This document shows, piece after piece, positions 8,466 to 17,327 of a stretch of 42,931 nt of DNA. Within the stretch, counting starts at the first letter, position 1; every line of letters begins with the position of its first letter. The notes beneath the pieces are model-generated. The model made no database searches. It was not told the DNA's origin and saw nothing but the letters and a program-made list of their open reading frames with translations. Made by a program: the position numbers and the translations under genes. This DNA is from Bacteroidales bacterium UBA6267 (GTDB lineage Bacteria; Bacteroidota; Bacteroidia; Bacteroidales; UBA1556): assembly GCA_002440745.1 (NCBI GenBank), contig DJVB01000029.1, forward strand, positions 1 to 42,931, written 5' to 3'.

Positions 8466-10259
8466 TTATAGTTTTATAAACTTAACTGCTTTTAATTTAT
8501 GATTCTTGACGGCAATCCAATACAATCCGGCTGGAAAATCTTGGGTATTCAATTTCAATTTAAGTTGGAGAATTTTATTTTGCTCAATGATTCTGCCTTG
8601 ATAGTCGAATAGAATGTATTCGGAATTAAGATGTTCCTGTGAAAATTGAATAAATACTTGGTCTTCGGCAGGATTTGGATATAAAGTAAGATATTCAGAG
8701 GATGGCAAAGATTCTATTCCTGTATCATCAAGGAAAAAATACTCGCATACCGATGTATCCGAACAGCCATTATAACTAATTAAAGCAGAATAATTTCCGG
8801 TGGAATCGGGAACATAATACTGTTGGTTGGCGCCTGAGATTGGTAGATTATTTAAGTCGCAATGTAGCCATTGATAGGTTGCCGAATCTAAGGCAGCAAA
8901 AATGGTATCGTTTTGTTGGAAGACAGTCACATCCACAGATTTTATTAAAATGGGTTTACTAACAATACAGCCTGATACTTCATATTTTACCACATAATTT
9001 CCAGGAATCGAAAGTGAAGGAGTAAAGGCGCCGGAGGTAGAGTTTATAGCCAAACCGGTAGGATAGGAATAGAAAAGACCTCCCGTAGCTCCAATCAGAG
9101 TCACATTTTGCAGTGTGTCGTAGTCATAGCAATACTCTGAATATGGATAACTTATTGATGGACTGTTATTAAAAAACACATAGTCGCCATCAGTATTACT
9201 GAAATGCCCCACATACATGTCCACATTTCCATCTCCATTCACATCTCCGAGAGTCATTCCATGCGAACTCGATCCGGTTGGAGCCTGATAACAAAGCGAA
9301 TAGCCTAAATTTTCTTCTACCGTCCAAACTTGAGGATTGCCGCTATAAAAACTCATAAAAGCATCCAAATCACCATCATTATCCATGTCGAAAAGCTCCA
9401 CCCCTTTGCAATAGGAATTAGTTGTAAAGGTGGTATCTAACGAAAAAACCGCTGTACCGTTGTTGAAATATATTTCTGCTTCGTTATTCATTTTTCCAAC
9501 CCAAGCGTCCAAATCCCCGTCACCATCTAAATCTCCTAAGGCAACCTGAGTTGTATTTGAACTAAAATTTGTTCCGGTTTGAGTAAAAACACCGGTTCCA
9601 TTATTAAGGAATACTGCAATTCCTGTAGAGCTATTTTTTGTAACGAATAAGTCCAAATCACCATCGCCATCCAAATCGCCAAATTCGGCGTCATGTCCTA
9701 CTGCTCCGGAAATGGAAGAGGAAAGCGTAAATGACCCATAGCCACTGTTTTTAAACAATTTTCCTGAACTTCCTGAAGTTGATGGGATAAAGAGGTCAAT
9801 ATCCCCATCTGAATCCACATCCCCTATGGCGGCATTATTGGCTGCAATACTGCTACTTACTGTGGTTGCATAAAAAATACCTAAACCATTATTAATCAAT
9901 ATAGTTAGGCTTGCTGATGTATAAAAAGGAATTGCAATGATGTCCATATCATTATCGCCATCTACATCGGCAACTTCCACCCCAAAAAAATCGCCATTGG
10001 AGCCTGTGGCATATTGAGCGTTTAGGGTAAATGTACCTGAACCATTGTTAAAATACACATCGACACCGTAATAGGCTGAAATTGAAACTGCATCCATATC
10101 CCCATCGCCATCAAAATCGGCAAGAGCCACTCCGAAAGTTGCAGCCGAAGTCGCAGGTTCAACTTGTTGTTGGTAAGTAAAATTACAACATTGTGCAAAT
10201 CCGCCTAAATGACTGTACATCAAAACAGTAAAAATAATTATTGTACTAAGATTTTTCAT
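8466..10259 (-). CDS. FG-GAP/VCBS repeat protein with T9SS sorting domain
   Basis: A secreted 597-aa protein. It has a signal peptide (residues 1-22, ending GGFA before QCCN) and seven acidic calcium-binding-type motifs spaced along residues ~45-350. These include DFDGDGDMDAVS, DVDGDNDMDIIA, DLDGDGDLDLFV and DVNGDGNVDMYV, as in FG-GAP beta-propellers. An Ig-like segment (SGAFTPSLSIPGNYVVKYEV) and a second Ig-like domain follow. The C-terminal ~75 residues are a type A T9SS signal (LYPNPAEDQVFIQF, then FDYQGRIIEQNK and FPAGLYWIAVKN). Adhesion or binding at the cell surface is the usual guess; no enzyme domain is visible. The gene stands alone. Confidence 0.9.
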   Translation of the reverse strand: MKNLSTIIIFTVLMYSHLGGFAQCCNFTYQQQVEPATSAATFGVALADFDGDGDMDAVSISAYYGVDVYFNNGSGTFTLNAQYATGSNGDFFGVEVADVDGDNDMDIIAIPFYTSASLTILINNGLGIFYATTVSSSIAANNAAIGDVDSDGDIDLFIPSTSGSSGKLFKNSGYGSFTLSSSISGAVGHDAEFGDLDGDGDLDLFVTKNSSTGIAVFLNNGTGVFTQTGTNFSSNTTQVALGDLDGDGDLDAWVGKMNNEAEIYFNNGTAVFSLDTTFTTNSYCKGVELFDMDNDGDLDAFMSFYSGNPQVWTVEENLGYSLCYQAPTGSSSHGMTLGDVNGDGNVDMYVGHFSNTDGDYVFFNNSPSISYPYSEYCYDYDTLQNVTLIGATGGLFYSYPTGLAINSTSGAFTPSLSIPGNYVVKYEVSGCIVSKPILIKSVDVTVFQQNDTIFAALDSATYQWLHCDLNNLPISGANQQYYVPDSTGNYSALISYNGCSDTSVCEYFFLDDTGIESLPSSEYLTLYPNPAEDQVFIQFSQEHLNSEYILFDYQGRIIEQNKILQLKLKLNTQDFPAGLYWIAVKNHKLKAVKFIKL

Positions 10260-10431
10260 AATATGTGTTTTTAAGTTTGTTTGTTCAGAATTTTTAAAAA
10301 ATTAGTTCTAATTTGATGTTTGATGATTTGAAAATGACGACCAAAATTACATTATATTTCTGAAATAAGTTTTAATTATTTAATCTTTATGACTGAAACT
10401 TTTTTATAGTTTCGCACTACAATTTGACTAC

Positions 10432-10818
10432 ATGAAAAGTTTAAAAGACATAAGCATTCTTTTAGTTGATGATTACGAGATTAATCTTCAGGTTTTATCA
10501 CTTTCATTGAAAGCACTTTCTCTGACTGGCGATAAAGCGATAAACGGATTAGAAGCTTATGAAAAATATATGGAAACCCCTTATGATTTAATCCTCTTGG
10601 ATATAATGATGCCCATTTTGGACGGGTATGAAACTTCATTAAAGATTCGTAGTTTTGAGCGGGAAAATAATATTGAACCTTCCGTAATTATTGCAGTTTC
10701 TGCAAATCGTGAAACCTATAATCTCCAAGAGCTTCAGTTATATGGTATTGACGACATCTTGCCTAAACCATTTACCATTAAAGACCTGCGTGAAAAACTT
10801 TCCCGATATTTTGCCTAA
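10432..10818 (+). CDS. Single-domain response regulator (CheY-like)
   Basis: A 128-aa receiver domain with no output domain. The acidic pocket is D13-D14 in ILLVDDYEIN, the phospho-acceptor is D57 in LILLDIMMP, the switch serine is S90 in IIAVSAN, and the conserved lysine is K112 in LPKPF. All active-site residues are present, so it should be phosphorylatable. Partner kinase is unknown: two histidine kinases lie further along the window but are not adjacent. The following SDR gene begins 4 bases after the stop, so the two share a transcript. Confidence 0.93.
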   Translation: MKSLKDISILLVDDYEINLQVLSLSLKALSLTGDKAINGLEAYEKYMETPYDLILLDIMMPILDGYETSLKIRSFERENNIEPSVIIAVSANRETYNLQELQLYGIDDILPKPFTIKDLREKLSRYFA

Positions 10819-10822
10819 AACC

Positions 10823-11857
10823 ATGAATTTTGTAACCGGAGCATCAGGTATGGTAGGCAGTCGATTAGTGGTGGAACTTTTAAAAAACCCATCCGAAAGA
10901 ATCATTGCACTAAAAAGGCCGGAAACCAACGTAGAATTTCTAAAAAATTTAATCCAGAAATCATTTCCTGATTTTCAGCAACAATTCCATAGAATCAATT
11001 GGGTCGATGGAAGTTTGCTTGATTATGATTTTTTAGATTCTGTAATACCCACAAATTCAAAAGTTTATCATTTGGCAGCAATGGTTAGTTTCAATAAAAA
11101 GGATAAGGAGGTTTTGTATGAAACTAATGTAAATGGCACAGCGAATTTGGTGAATGTTTGTTTGCAAAAGGGAATTGAAAAAATGTGCTATGTAAGCAGC
11201 ATTGCGGCTTTAGGGCGAAACGAACAGGATGGATTGGTGACCGAAACCGATTATCGAACACAGGCAAAGGGCACGTCCTATTATTCAACGACAAAATATG
11301 AGGCTGAGATGGAAGTTTGGCGTGGCATTGCGGAAGGTTTGCCGGCGGTGATTGTAAATCCTTCTGTAATTATCGGTAGTTCTAATTGGGAAAGTGGTAG
11401 CAGTCAATTGATTACAACGGTTTTTAAGGGACTGAAATTTTATACTAAAGGTATTAACGGTTATGTTGACGCTGAGGATGTAGCAAAAATAATGGTACGA
11501 CTAATGGACTCGACAGTTTTAGGTGAACGTTTCATCCTTTCGGCGGAGAATTTATCGTACCAAACTCTATTTCAGATAATTGCCAAAAAGCTTAATGTTG
11601 ATGGGCCTAAAATCTATGCTGCACCGTGGATGGGTGCAATTGCTTGGCGAGTTTTAGCGTTGCTCAGTCTTTTCACCGGAAAAAAACCCATGATTACGAA
11701 AGATACAGCACGTAATGCGCGTTCGGTTTTTCGGTACGATTCTTCAAAAATCAAAAATCTGCTTGATTATAACTTCATGCCGATTGAAACGGCTATTGAA
11801 CGGGCGGTTGAGGATTTTAAAGAATCAGAAATTTATCAATCTAAAAGTAAAAGATAA
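10823..11857 (+). CDS. NAD(P)-dependent epimerase/dehydratase (extended SDR)
   Basis: A 344-aa Rossmann-fold oxidoreductase of the extended SDR type, closest in feel to dihydroflavonol-reductase-like proteins. The nucleotide-binding glycine motif is TGASGMVG (residues 5-12). VYHLAAMVSF follows near residue 85. The catalytic tyrosine and lysine are Y154 and K158 in YYSTTKYEAE, and VIVNPSVIIG follows. Substrate is unknown. I start at ATG 10823, four bases after the response-regulator stop; the longer open frame from 10691 runs inside that gene and has no family similarity. Its last 17 bases overlap the end of the convergent PepSY gene. Confidence 0.88.
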   Translation: MNFVTGASGMVGSRLVVELLKNPSERIIALKRPETNVEFLKNLIQKSFPDFQQQFHRINWVDGSLLDYDFLDSVIPTNSKVYHLAAMVSFNKKDKEVLYETNVNGTANLVNVCLQKGIEKMCYVSSIAALGRNEQDGLVTETDYRTQAKGTSYYSTTKYEAEMEVWRGIAEGLPAVIVNPSVIIGSSNWESGSSQLITTVFKGLKFYTKGINGYVDAEDVAKIMVRLMDSTVLGERFILSAENLSYQTLFQIIAKKLNVDGPKIYAAPWMGAIAWRVLALLSLFTGKKPMITKDTARNARSVFRYDSSKIKNLLDYNFMPIETAIERAVEDFKESEIYQSKSKR

Positions 11858-12401
11858 TTAAATAAATGGCCGGCAGAAGTAGTCCTAAACCAATTAGAAT
11901 TGTTCCGCGCCATTTCAACCCGTTTGGACCACGCAGAATAAACATTCCGGTAATGGAAAGTAGAATAAGTGCTCCGGCGAAAATATCCGAAAACCAAGTC
12001 CAATAGGCGTTTGGATTATAATGTAACCAATTGACTGCATGGAAGATTGGCCTTCGACCTAAAGTTTCGATATAAACGTTTCGGGTTTCAACATCAATAA
12101 GTGCGGTACCATTTTTAAAGAAAATCTTTATATCACCATCCGTATTCCAATAGAATTTCCGATACCGGTCGTTAATTTTCCACTCTTTCAGTAAATCTTT
12201 GGCGGTTTGACTATTAAAATTTGCCTCGGTATAATTTTGTTCAACGGTTTTCGTCCATGATTTTACTACATAATTTGGATTCCAATCGTCAAGATGGTTG
12301 ATTGCAATTCCGGAAATGGAATAGATAAGTATCATTCCCACAAAGAAATAACCCAAATCACGGTGGGTGGCACGGTTCAATTTTCGTAGAGCTTTTCCCA
12401 T
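11841..12401 (-). CDS. PepSY-associated membrane protein
   Basis: A 186-aa membrane protein. One N-terminal membrane helix (DLGYFFVGMILIYSISGIAINHL, residues ~17-39) is followed by a ~75-residue extracytoplasmic PepSY-like domain containing DLLKEWKINDRY and KNGTALIDVETRNV. Two C-terminal helices follow (DIFAGALILLSITGMFIL and ILIGLGLLLPAIYLIIF). The paired helices resemble PepSY-associated TM proteins, often linked to iron or redox functions in Bacteroidota; that link is not shown here. I chose ATG 12401 over an in-frame TTG at 12410. The lipoprotein gene upstream is separated by a terminator. Confidence 0.75.
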   Translation of the reverse strand: MGKALRKLNRATHRDLGYFFVGMILIYSISGIAINHLDDWNPNYVVKSWTKTVEQNYTEANFNSQTAKDLLKEWKINDRYRKFYWNTDGDIKIFFKNGTALIDVETRNVYIETLGRRPIFHAVNWLHYNPNAYWTWFSDIFAGALILLSITGMFILRGPNGLKWRGTILIGLGLLLPAIYLIIFYF

Positions 12402-12413
12402 GTTAAGCAAGTT

Positions 12414-12459
12414 AAAAAAAGGCTGTTTAAGAAGATAAAACGATCTTTAAACAGCCTTT
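12414..12459 (-). terminator. Intrinsic terminator of lipoprotein gene
   Basis: Perfect 13-bp inverted repeat: AAAGGCTGTTTAA at 12418-12430 and its complement at 12447-12459. On the minus strand it is followed by a run of seven T (12420-12414). It terminates the lipoprotein transcript just before the PepSY gene, 13 bases ahead of that start codon. Confidence 0.8.
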
Positions 12460-12478
12460 AAAGTAAATTTAAAAAATC

Positions 12479-13150
12479 TTATTCAGCTTCGTGGTTTTCA
12501 GTTTCATAAGCAGGAGCTTCATCTTTAGTAGCTTTTTCTGCATCATCAACCACCTCATATTTAGTGCATTCGACAGAATAGTAAGAAATATGGTTTTTGC
12601 CTTGAGCTTTCAACTCGTCTAATTTTTCTCTCAAATTCTTAATTTGGTTAACGCGTTGTTCAATTTCTTCTTTATGCTTATTGTCGTTATGTGGAGCGGC
12701 ATCAGCATCGTGATGTTCAGCTTCCTTGGCCTGATCCATTTCTTGAGCAACATCAGCGCCATCGCCACCTTTAGCAATCTCTTCGTCGAGCTCAGCTTGG
12801 AGGTTTTCGATATATAAATCATCGACTTTCATTTCTAACACTTTTCCCCAAACAATTACTTCGCGATTGGCCATTTCATCAGCCCGGAAATTTCCGGATT
12901 CACCGGCTTCCACATGAATACTGTTGTCGGTTTCAGGATTGAAAACAACCATACGAGTACCACCATGTTTGCAAACGTGATCGACTTCGCCTTTAAAAAC
13001 TACCAACGAATCAACAAGGTTTTCAAAATTGGCTTTTAAATCATCAACAGTCATGTAGTTTTCGGCATTAACTGCCTCTTCATTAGCTTTTTGGCTATTG
13101 CATGAAATCATGAAAGCCACAACGGATAAAATCAATAGAATCTTCTTCAT
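12479..13150 (-). CDS. Histidine-rich lipoprotein with OB-fold-like domain
   Basis: A predicted lipoprotein of 223 aa with a type II signal (lipobox ending at C17 in AFMISC-NSQ). Residues ~45-115 (LVVFKGEVDHVCKHGGTRMVV, then REVIVWGKVLEMKVDDLYIEN) look like a small beta-barrel of the OB type, as in other Bacteroidota lipoproteins that sense or hold a ligand. A His/Asp/Glu-rich low-complexity linker (EAEHHDADAAPHNDNKHKEE) leads to a coiled-coil stretch. A cysteine motif then ends the folded part (YYSVECTKYEVV). The CKH and His-rich parts suggest metal binding, which is inference. Own terminator downstream. Confidence 0.7.
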   Translation of the reverse strand: MKKILLILSVVAFMISCNSQKANEEAVNAENYMTVDDLKANFENLVDSLVVFKGEVDHVCKHGGTRMVVFNPETDNSIHVEAGESGNFRADEMANREVIVWGKVLEMKVDDLYIENLQAELDEEIAKGGDGADVAQEMDQAKEAEHHDADAAPHNDNKHKEEIEQRVNQIKNLREKLDELKAQGKNHISYYSVECTKYEVVDDAEKATKDEAPAYETENHEAE

Positions 13151-13294
13151 ATAAAAATAGGTTTAAAATTAAAATCGAAAATAGCCTGCAATATTACTAA
13201 ATAAATAATTTGGTTTGAAAGAAACTAATGTCAATGGATCGGTCTGTTTTGAAATGGAGGTTTTGCTTTAGTTGTGTTATTTAACGCGAAAAAA

Positions 13295-13921
13295 CTATCC
13301 AATACTTAATCCCTGCGCTTTATGTCCTTTGATTCGGTGTGAAATGATGTCGATGCCGACTTGGTTTTTTCCACCACGCGGCAAAATCACATTTGCATAG
13401 CGCTTAGAGGGTTCGATAAATTGCAGGTGCATTGGTTTAACATAGTCGTGGTAATGCACTAAAACATCATCCAATGAACGTCCACGTTCCATCATATCGC
13501 GCTTGATGATACGCATCAATCGGTCGTCGTTGTCGGCATCCACAAAAACTTTAATATCCATGCGGTTACGCAATTCTTCTTGCGTCAAAGTTAGTATTCC
13601 TTCGATAATAAGCACATTGGCCGGAGCCACCGGAATAGTCTCGTGAGCTCGTCCACAAGTCAGATACGAATAAATGGGCATTTCGATGGTTTCCCCTCGC
13701 TTTAATCGGTCCACATGGTCAATCAATAAACCCCATTCAATACTATCAGGATGGTCGAAGTTTATATTTAGTTTTTCTTCTTTCGACAAACTGCCATTAT
13801 CGTAATAATAAGCATCTTGCGAAATGATGGCCACAGTGTCTTTGGGAATGGTTTTTATAATTTCCTTAACAACGGTAGTCTTTCCGCTTCCACTTCCTCC
13901 TGCAATTCCAATTACTAACAT
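13295..13921 (-). CDS. udk: Uridine kinase
   Basis: Phosphorylates uridine and cytidine to UMP and CMP in pyrimidine salvage. The 208-aa cytosolic protein has the Walker A motif GIAGGSGSGKTTV at residues 5-17. It also has the family signatures ISQDAYYYD, NFDHPDSIEWGLL, MPIYSYLTCGRAHETI, and VLIIEGILTL. MKIFVD-type residues (KVFVDADNDDRLMRIIKRD) and the MHLQFIEPSKRYANVILPRGG tail are also present. It starts 60 bases downstream of the dipeptidase stop, beyond a strong terminator, so it probably has its own promoter or depends on leakage. Confidence 0.95.
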   Translation of the reverse strand: MLVIGIAGGSGSGKTTVVKEIIKTIPKDTVAIISQDAYYYDNGSLSKEEKLNINFDHPDSIEWGLLIDHVDRLKRGETIEMPIYSYLTCGRAHETIPVAPANVLIIEGILTLTQEELRNRMDIKVFVDADNDDRLMRIIKRDMMERGRSLDDVLVHYHDYVKPMHLQFIEPSKRYANVILPRGGKNQVGIDIISHRIKGHKAQGLSIG

Positions 13922-13930
13922 AAGTTTAAT

Positions 13931-13973
13931 AAAATTAAAAGGTCTCTTCCGGTTTTTAATACAGAAGAGACCT
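13931..13973 (-). terminator. Intrinsic terminator of dipeptidase gene
   Basis: Perfect 10-bp arms AGGTCTCTTC (13940-13949) and GAAGAGACCT (13964-13973), followed on the minus strand by an AT-rich TTTAATTTT tract. It lies 9 bases after the dipeptidase stop codon. Confidence 0.75.
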
Positions 13974-13981
13974 GAAAAAAA

Positions 13982-15688
13982 TTAATGAGCCGAACCTTTC
14001 ACTTTCAATTTGTCGCCAGTATCCTCAACAATTTTACGATACCATTGCTCAGGATAGCCCGGGAAATTGACGTGAGGTGGAATATACTTATGATCAGCCG
14101 GAACGGGTTTCACACGCTTGATATTTCCATCCATATATTTTGCAAAAAGGAAATAGTAGAATTTTTGCCATTCCAAAACGGTAGCATTTCCGGTGTTTAC
14201 TGAAAAGTCGGTTAAGAATTTAACGGCGCCTTCAGGGTTTTTCTCCATCATCGAAGTTGCTGCAGCATCAATAGCAAGAACTTGCTCAACAAATTTTGCC
14301 TCTAAATCCTTTTGCTTCACATCGATGTCGGCATGAATGGAATCGTAGCGGGTATATGCCAGATTTGAAACCTGATTGAACACCCAAAAAGCAGCATCTG
14401 GAACAAACTCCATAATCGAACCATAACCTACAGCCATTTTTTCCGGAGCCTTTGTAATGGAAGAATACATGGGCATAAACACAGTTGAAGCAGCATCATC
14501 GACTCCAAACCAAAAAATGCCGCCTACCTGACGTGGTAACCAAGAACGAGATTGAGAAACGAAGACAAAACCGGTTTGTTGAGTTGCTGTAGCCCTTTCG
14601 TTGCAATAGGTTTCACCATCCACTTTCCAAGTGAGATTTCTCCACCGGTAAGGATTTCCATAAGGCATGGCACCAAAATCTTTACTCATGTCCAACTCGG
14701 TTCCTTCGAGGTGGTCGCGCATAAAATCCATCATATCTCTGACGGATATTTTGCGGTCGGGTTTCACCCAAAGAGGCATACGGTTGGAAGCATAGTTGTT
14801 TTTTCCTTCATGTTCGATATTTCCTTTAGAATATTCCCAATAGGATTTATTTGAAGCAATTTCGTTGGAGATTTTATGAAACATGCTGTAAACACGAATT
14901 TCACAGAAACGAGCTGCACCGAAATCAACAGGAGCATAAGTGTCGGAGAAGCTGAAATCTTTATCTTTTCCTTTGAACCAACCTTTGTCGCGTGCAAAAG
15001 AAATCACATCTGAACTATTATATACAGTTGCCTGAGGATCAGACCATAAGTTTTCTTTTTGGTAATCGAAAGTGGTTATGCGTGCTTGATTCGCATGTCC
15101 TGAAACATAACCATCGGGGATGAGCATGGCCACCCAAACTGCACCTTTCTGACCTTGACCTTTACCAATCATTTCCATAATCCAAACTTCATTTGCATCG
15201 GCGATGGAGAATGATTCTCCGCTGCTATAATATCCGTACTCAGCAACTAAATCTGTCATTACTTTGATGGCTTCACGGGCGGTTTTAGAACGCTGTAAAG
15301 CAATATAAATCAAGCTTCCATAGTCCATAATTGCACCATCTTGCTTGCCCAATTCTTCACGACCTCCGTAGGTAGTTTCGCCGATGGCAACCTGAAATTC
15401 ATTCATATTGCCGACCACATTATAGGTTTCGGCTGCTTGCTTTATTTTGCCAAGATGTTTTCCGGTATCCCATTCATAAACGTCCATCATTGTGCCGGCG
15501 GGCCATTTGGCAGCAGGCCAATGATAAAGTTCGCCGTAGAGGACATGAGAATCGGCTGCATAGCTAATCATAGTTGAACCGTCGGTGCTTGCGCTTTTGG
15601 TAATCAAGTAGTTAGTGCATCCATTGGATATTTCCGGCTTAAGAAAAAAGATAAAAAATACGAGTAAAATGCTAATTTTATTCTTCAT
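13982..15688 (-). CDS. C69 family dipeptidase (secreted)
   Basis: N-terminal-nucleophile cysteine dipeptidase of peptidase family C69 (U34). A signal-like hydrophobic segment (residues 6-22) is followed directly by C24 in NGCTNYLITKSAS. C24 would become the catalytic N-terminal cysteine after cleavage. Family features follow: STMISYAADSH, GNMNEFQVAIGETTYGG, MTDLVAEYGYYSSGESFSIAD, and VWIMEMIGKG. The 568-aa length fits the long Bacteroidota form. It most likely cleaves dipeptides in the periplasm or outside the cell. It is transcribed away from the flavoprotein gene, with a 173-bp divergent region. Confidence 0.92.
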   Translation of the reverse strand: MKNKISILLVFFIFFLKPEISNGCTNYLITKSASTDGSTMISYAADSHVLYGELYHWPAAKWPAGTMMDVYEWDTGKHLGKIKQAAETYNVVGNMNEFQVAIGETTYGGREELGKQDGAIMDYGSLIYIALQRSKTAREAIKVMTDLVAEYGYYSSGESFSIADANEVWIMEMIGKGQGQKGAVWVAMLIPDGYVSGHANQARITTFDYQKENLWSDPQATVYNSSDVISFARDKGWFKGKDKDFSFSDTYAPVDFGAARFCEIRVYSMFHKISNEIASNKSYWEYSKGNIEHEGKNNYASNRMPLWVKPDRKISVRDMMDFMRDHLEGTELDMSKDFGAMPYGNPYRWRNLTWKVDGETYCNERATATQQTGFVFVSQSRSWLPRQVGGIFWFGVDDAASTVFMPMYSSITKAPEKMAVGYGSIMEFVPDAAFWVFNQVSNLAYTRYDSIHADIDVKQKDLEAKFVEQVLAIDAAATSMMEKNPEGAVKFLTDFSVNTGNATVLEWQKFYYFLFAKYMDGNIKRVKPVPADHKYIPPHVNFPGYPEQWYRKIVEDTGDKLKVKGSAH

Positions 15689-15861
15689 GGGTTGTGTTTA
15701 AAAAGATTAGTTGGCGAAAATAAAAAAAACCTGCATATCCCGTAAAGATTTTAAGGCTTTAAGTTCAACTTTGATTAAAAGAATAAAGTTCAAATAAAGG
15801 TTGCGTGGATGTTTCTAAATTGGAGTAAATGTATATTTTTGTTTTTTGTGAAGAGACGAAT

Positions 15862-17079
15862 ATGCAGCATGACTTTGATGTAATTATTTCAGGTGCCGGA
15901 CCGGCCGGATCAGCTTGCGCAATTGCGCTAAAGGATTCGGGGCTAAAGGTTGGGCTTTTCGATAAAGATATTTTTCCACGTGACAAAACATGCGGAGATG
16001 GTTTAACTCCTGATACCGTTAATCAACTTGCTCTTCTCGACCCAACTTTATTGGATGATTTTCTAAAAATGACCGGTATTTTATCGGTAAAAGGGGTGAA
16101 ATTGATTTCTCACAAGGGAAAAAGTGTGACCGTACCGCTTTTGCAAGAAACCGGAAAAGTTGGAATGTACTCCGCAAGTCGCCTAATTTTTGATGATTTG
16201 CTTTTTCGATTTTCAGCGTCTCAAACAAATATTTCAGCTTTTGCTGGCACGTCAATCGTTTCCACTAAAGTTCATTCTGAAGGAGTTGAAGTGCAAACGT
16301 CAAAAGGAGTTTTTAGCTGCAAAATATTAATTGGAGCCGATGGTGAAAACTCTCCAATTGCTCGCTCATACTTGAATCTGCAAATTCCGGATAGTGAAAA
16401 GTATATCGCAATAAGAGCTTACTATCAAGATGTTAAGCTACCGGATGGTGTCAATTATTTTCATTTTTTCTTTCCCCGCGACACACTTCCTATTGGAATT
16501 TGGTTATTTCCTGAGGCTAATGGGAATTTCAATGTTGGAATCGGGATGTCCATTTCTCTGATGAAAAAACGAAAAGCTAATTTAGCCCAACTGCTCCAGA
16601 AAGAAATTGACAATGGTTTGCTCACGCCTTATTTTTCTGATGCTAAGGCTGTTTCGCCAATAAAAGGACATACAATAACCGTTGGTCGAAAAGGACGGCC
16701 AATATCTTCAAATCGGTTGCTGCTCTTGGGAGATGCTGCCGGTTTAGCAAACCCATTAACAGGTGAAGGAATTACAAATGCCATCAGAAGTGGAAGAGTT
16801 GCAGCGCTTCATCTGCAAGACTGCTTTCGCCAAAATCGATTCGATGCAACTTTCAATAAGGCTTATGACAAAGAAATATATCGCCGCATGGCAAAAGAGT
16901 TCAAGAATTACCGTATTATGGAAGCAATAAATACAAGTTCGTTCTTGAATAATTATATTATCAAAAATGTTGCGCCGCATTTCACCCACGTTTTTTCGAA
17001 CCCTGCCTTGGTGAACAAGGAGCAAAACAGTAAATTTTTCTTATTAAAGGTTTTGCGTTACATGGTTTTTAAAGGCTAA
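15862..17079 (+). CDS. Geranylgeranyl reductase family FAD-dependent oxidoreductase
   Basis: A 405-aa flavoprotein. FAD-binding motif DVIISGAGPAGSACAIAL lies at residues 6-23. CGDGLTPDTVNQL near 45 and the late FAD motif LLLGDAAGLANPLTGEGITNAIRSGR near 285-310 are typical of the geranylgeranyl-reductase family, which reduces isoprenoid or lipid double bonds. Actual substrate unknown; menaquinone or lipid tailoring are possibilities. I start at ATG 15862 (MQHDFDV), because the glycine motif then sits at the usual position and an AAGAGA purine stretch lies about 10 bases before it. The ATG at 15829 would add 11 unrelated residues. Monocistronic. Confidence 0.88.
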   Translation: MQHDFDVIISGAGPAGSACAIALKDSGLKVGLFDKDIFPRDKTCGDGLTPDTVNQLALLDPTLLDDFLKMTGILSVKGVKLISHKGKSVTVPLLQETGKVGMYSASRLIFDDLLFRFSASQTNISAFAGTSIVSTKVHSEGVEVQTSKGVFSCKILIGADGENSPIARSYLNLQIPDSEKYIAIRAYYQDVKLPDGVNYFHFFFPRDTLPIGIWLFPEANGNFNVGIGMSISLMKKRKANLAQLLQKEIDNGLLTPYFSDAKAVSPIKGHTITVGRKGRPISSNRLLLLGDAAGLANPLTGEGITNAIRSGRVAALHLQDCFRQNRFDATFNKAYDKEIYRRMAKEFKNYRIMEAINTSSFLNNYIIKNVAPHFTHVFSNPALVNKEQNSKFFLLKVLRYMVFKG

Positions 17080-17174
17080 AACAGTCAAGGAATGATCAAC
17101 TTTTTGTGAAAAGTCAGTTTTTCCGCCTAATTATGCTGGTAAATCCACAAATAAACTTACATGCATAAATTTTA

Positions 17175-17182
17175 TAACTTTG
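17175..17182 (+). promoter_or_regulatory. Possible -7 promoter element for DUF4783-nadC operon
   Basis: TAACTTTG followed by CCGC fits the Bacteroidota -7 consensus TAnnTTTG. It would give a leader of about 140 bases before the DUF4783 start. No good -33 box was found at 19-21 bases upstream. An 8-bp hairpin (17196-17222) lies in the predicted leader. Confidence 0.3.
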
Positions 17183-17327
17183 CCGCTTCAGATGAATTTT
17201 GGTCTGGTTTTAGCACCAAAATCACCTTTCGTAAGAATTAGTTCAAAACTATTTCTTTTTAAGTGAATTTTACCCACAGTTTTTAATTTCTTTGAAATCT
17301 CAATACCATAACAATAAAACATTGATT

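Noticed and set aside
9240..10140. Recurring similar DNA segments
   Set aside because: They encode the seven FG-GAP motifs of one protein; this is protein repetition, not a DNA element or CRISPR array.
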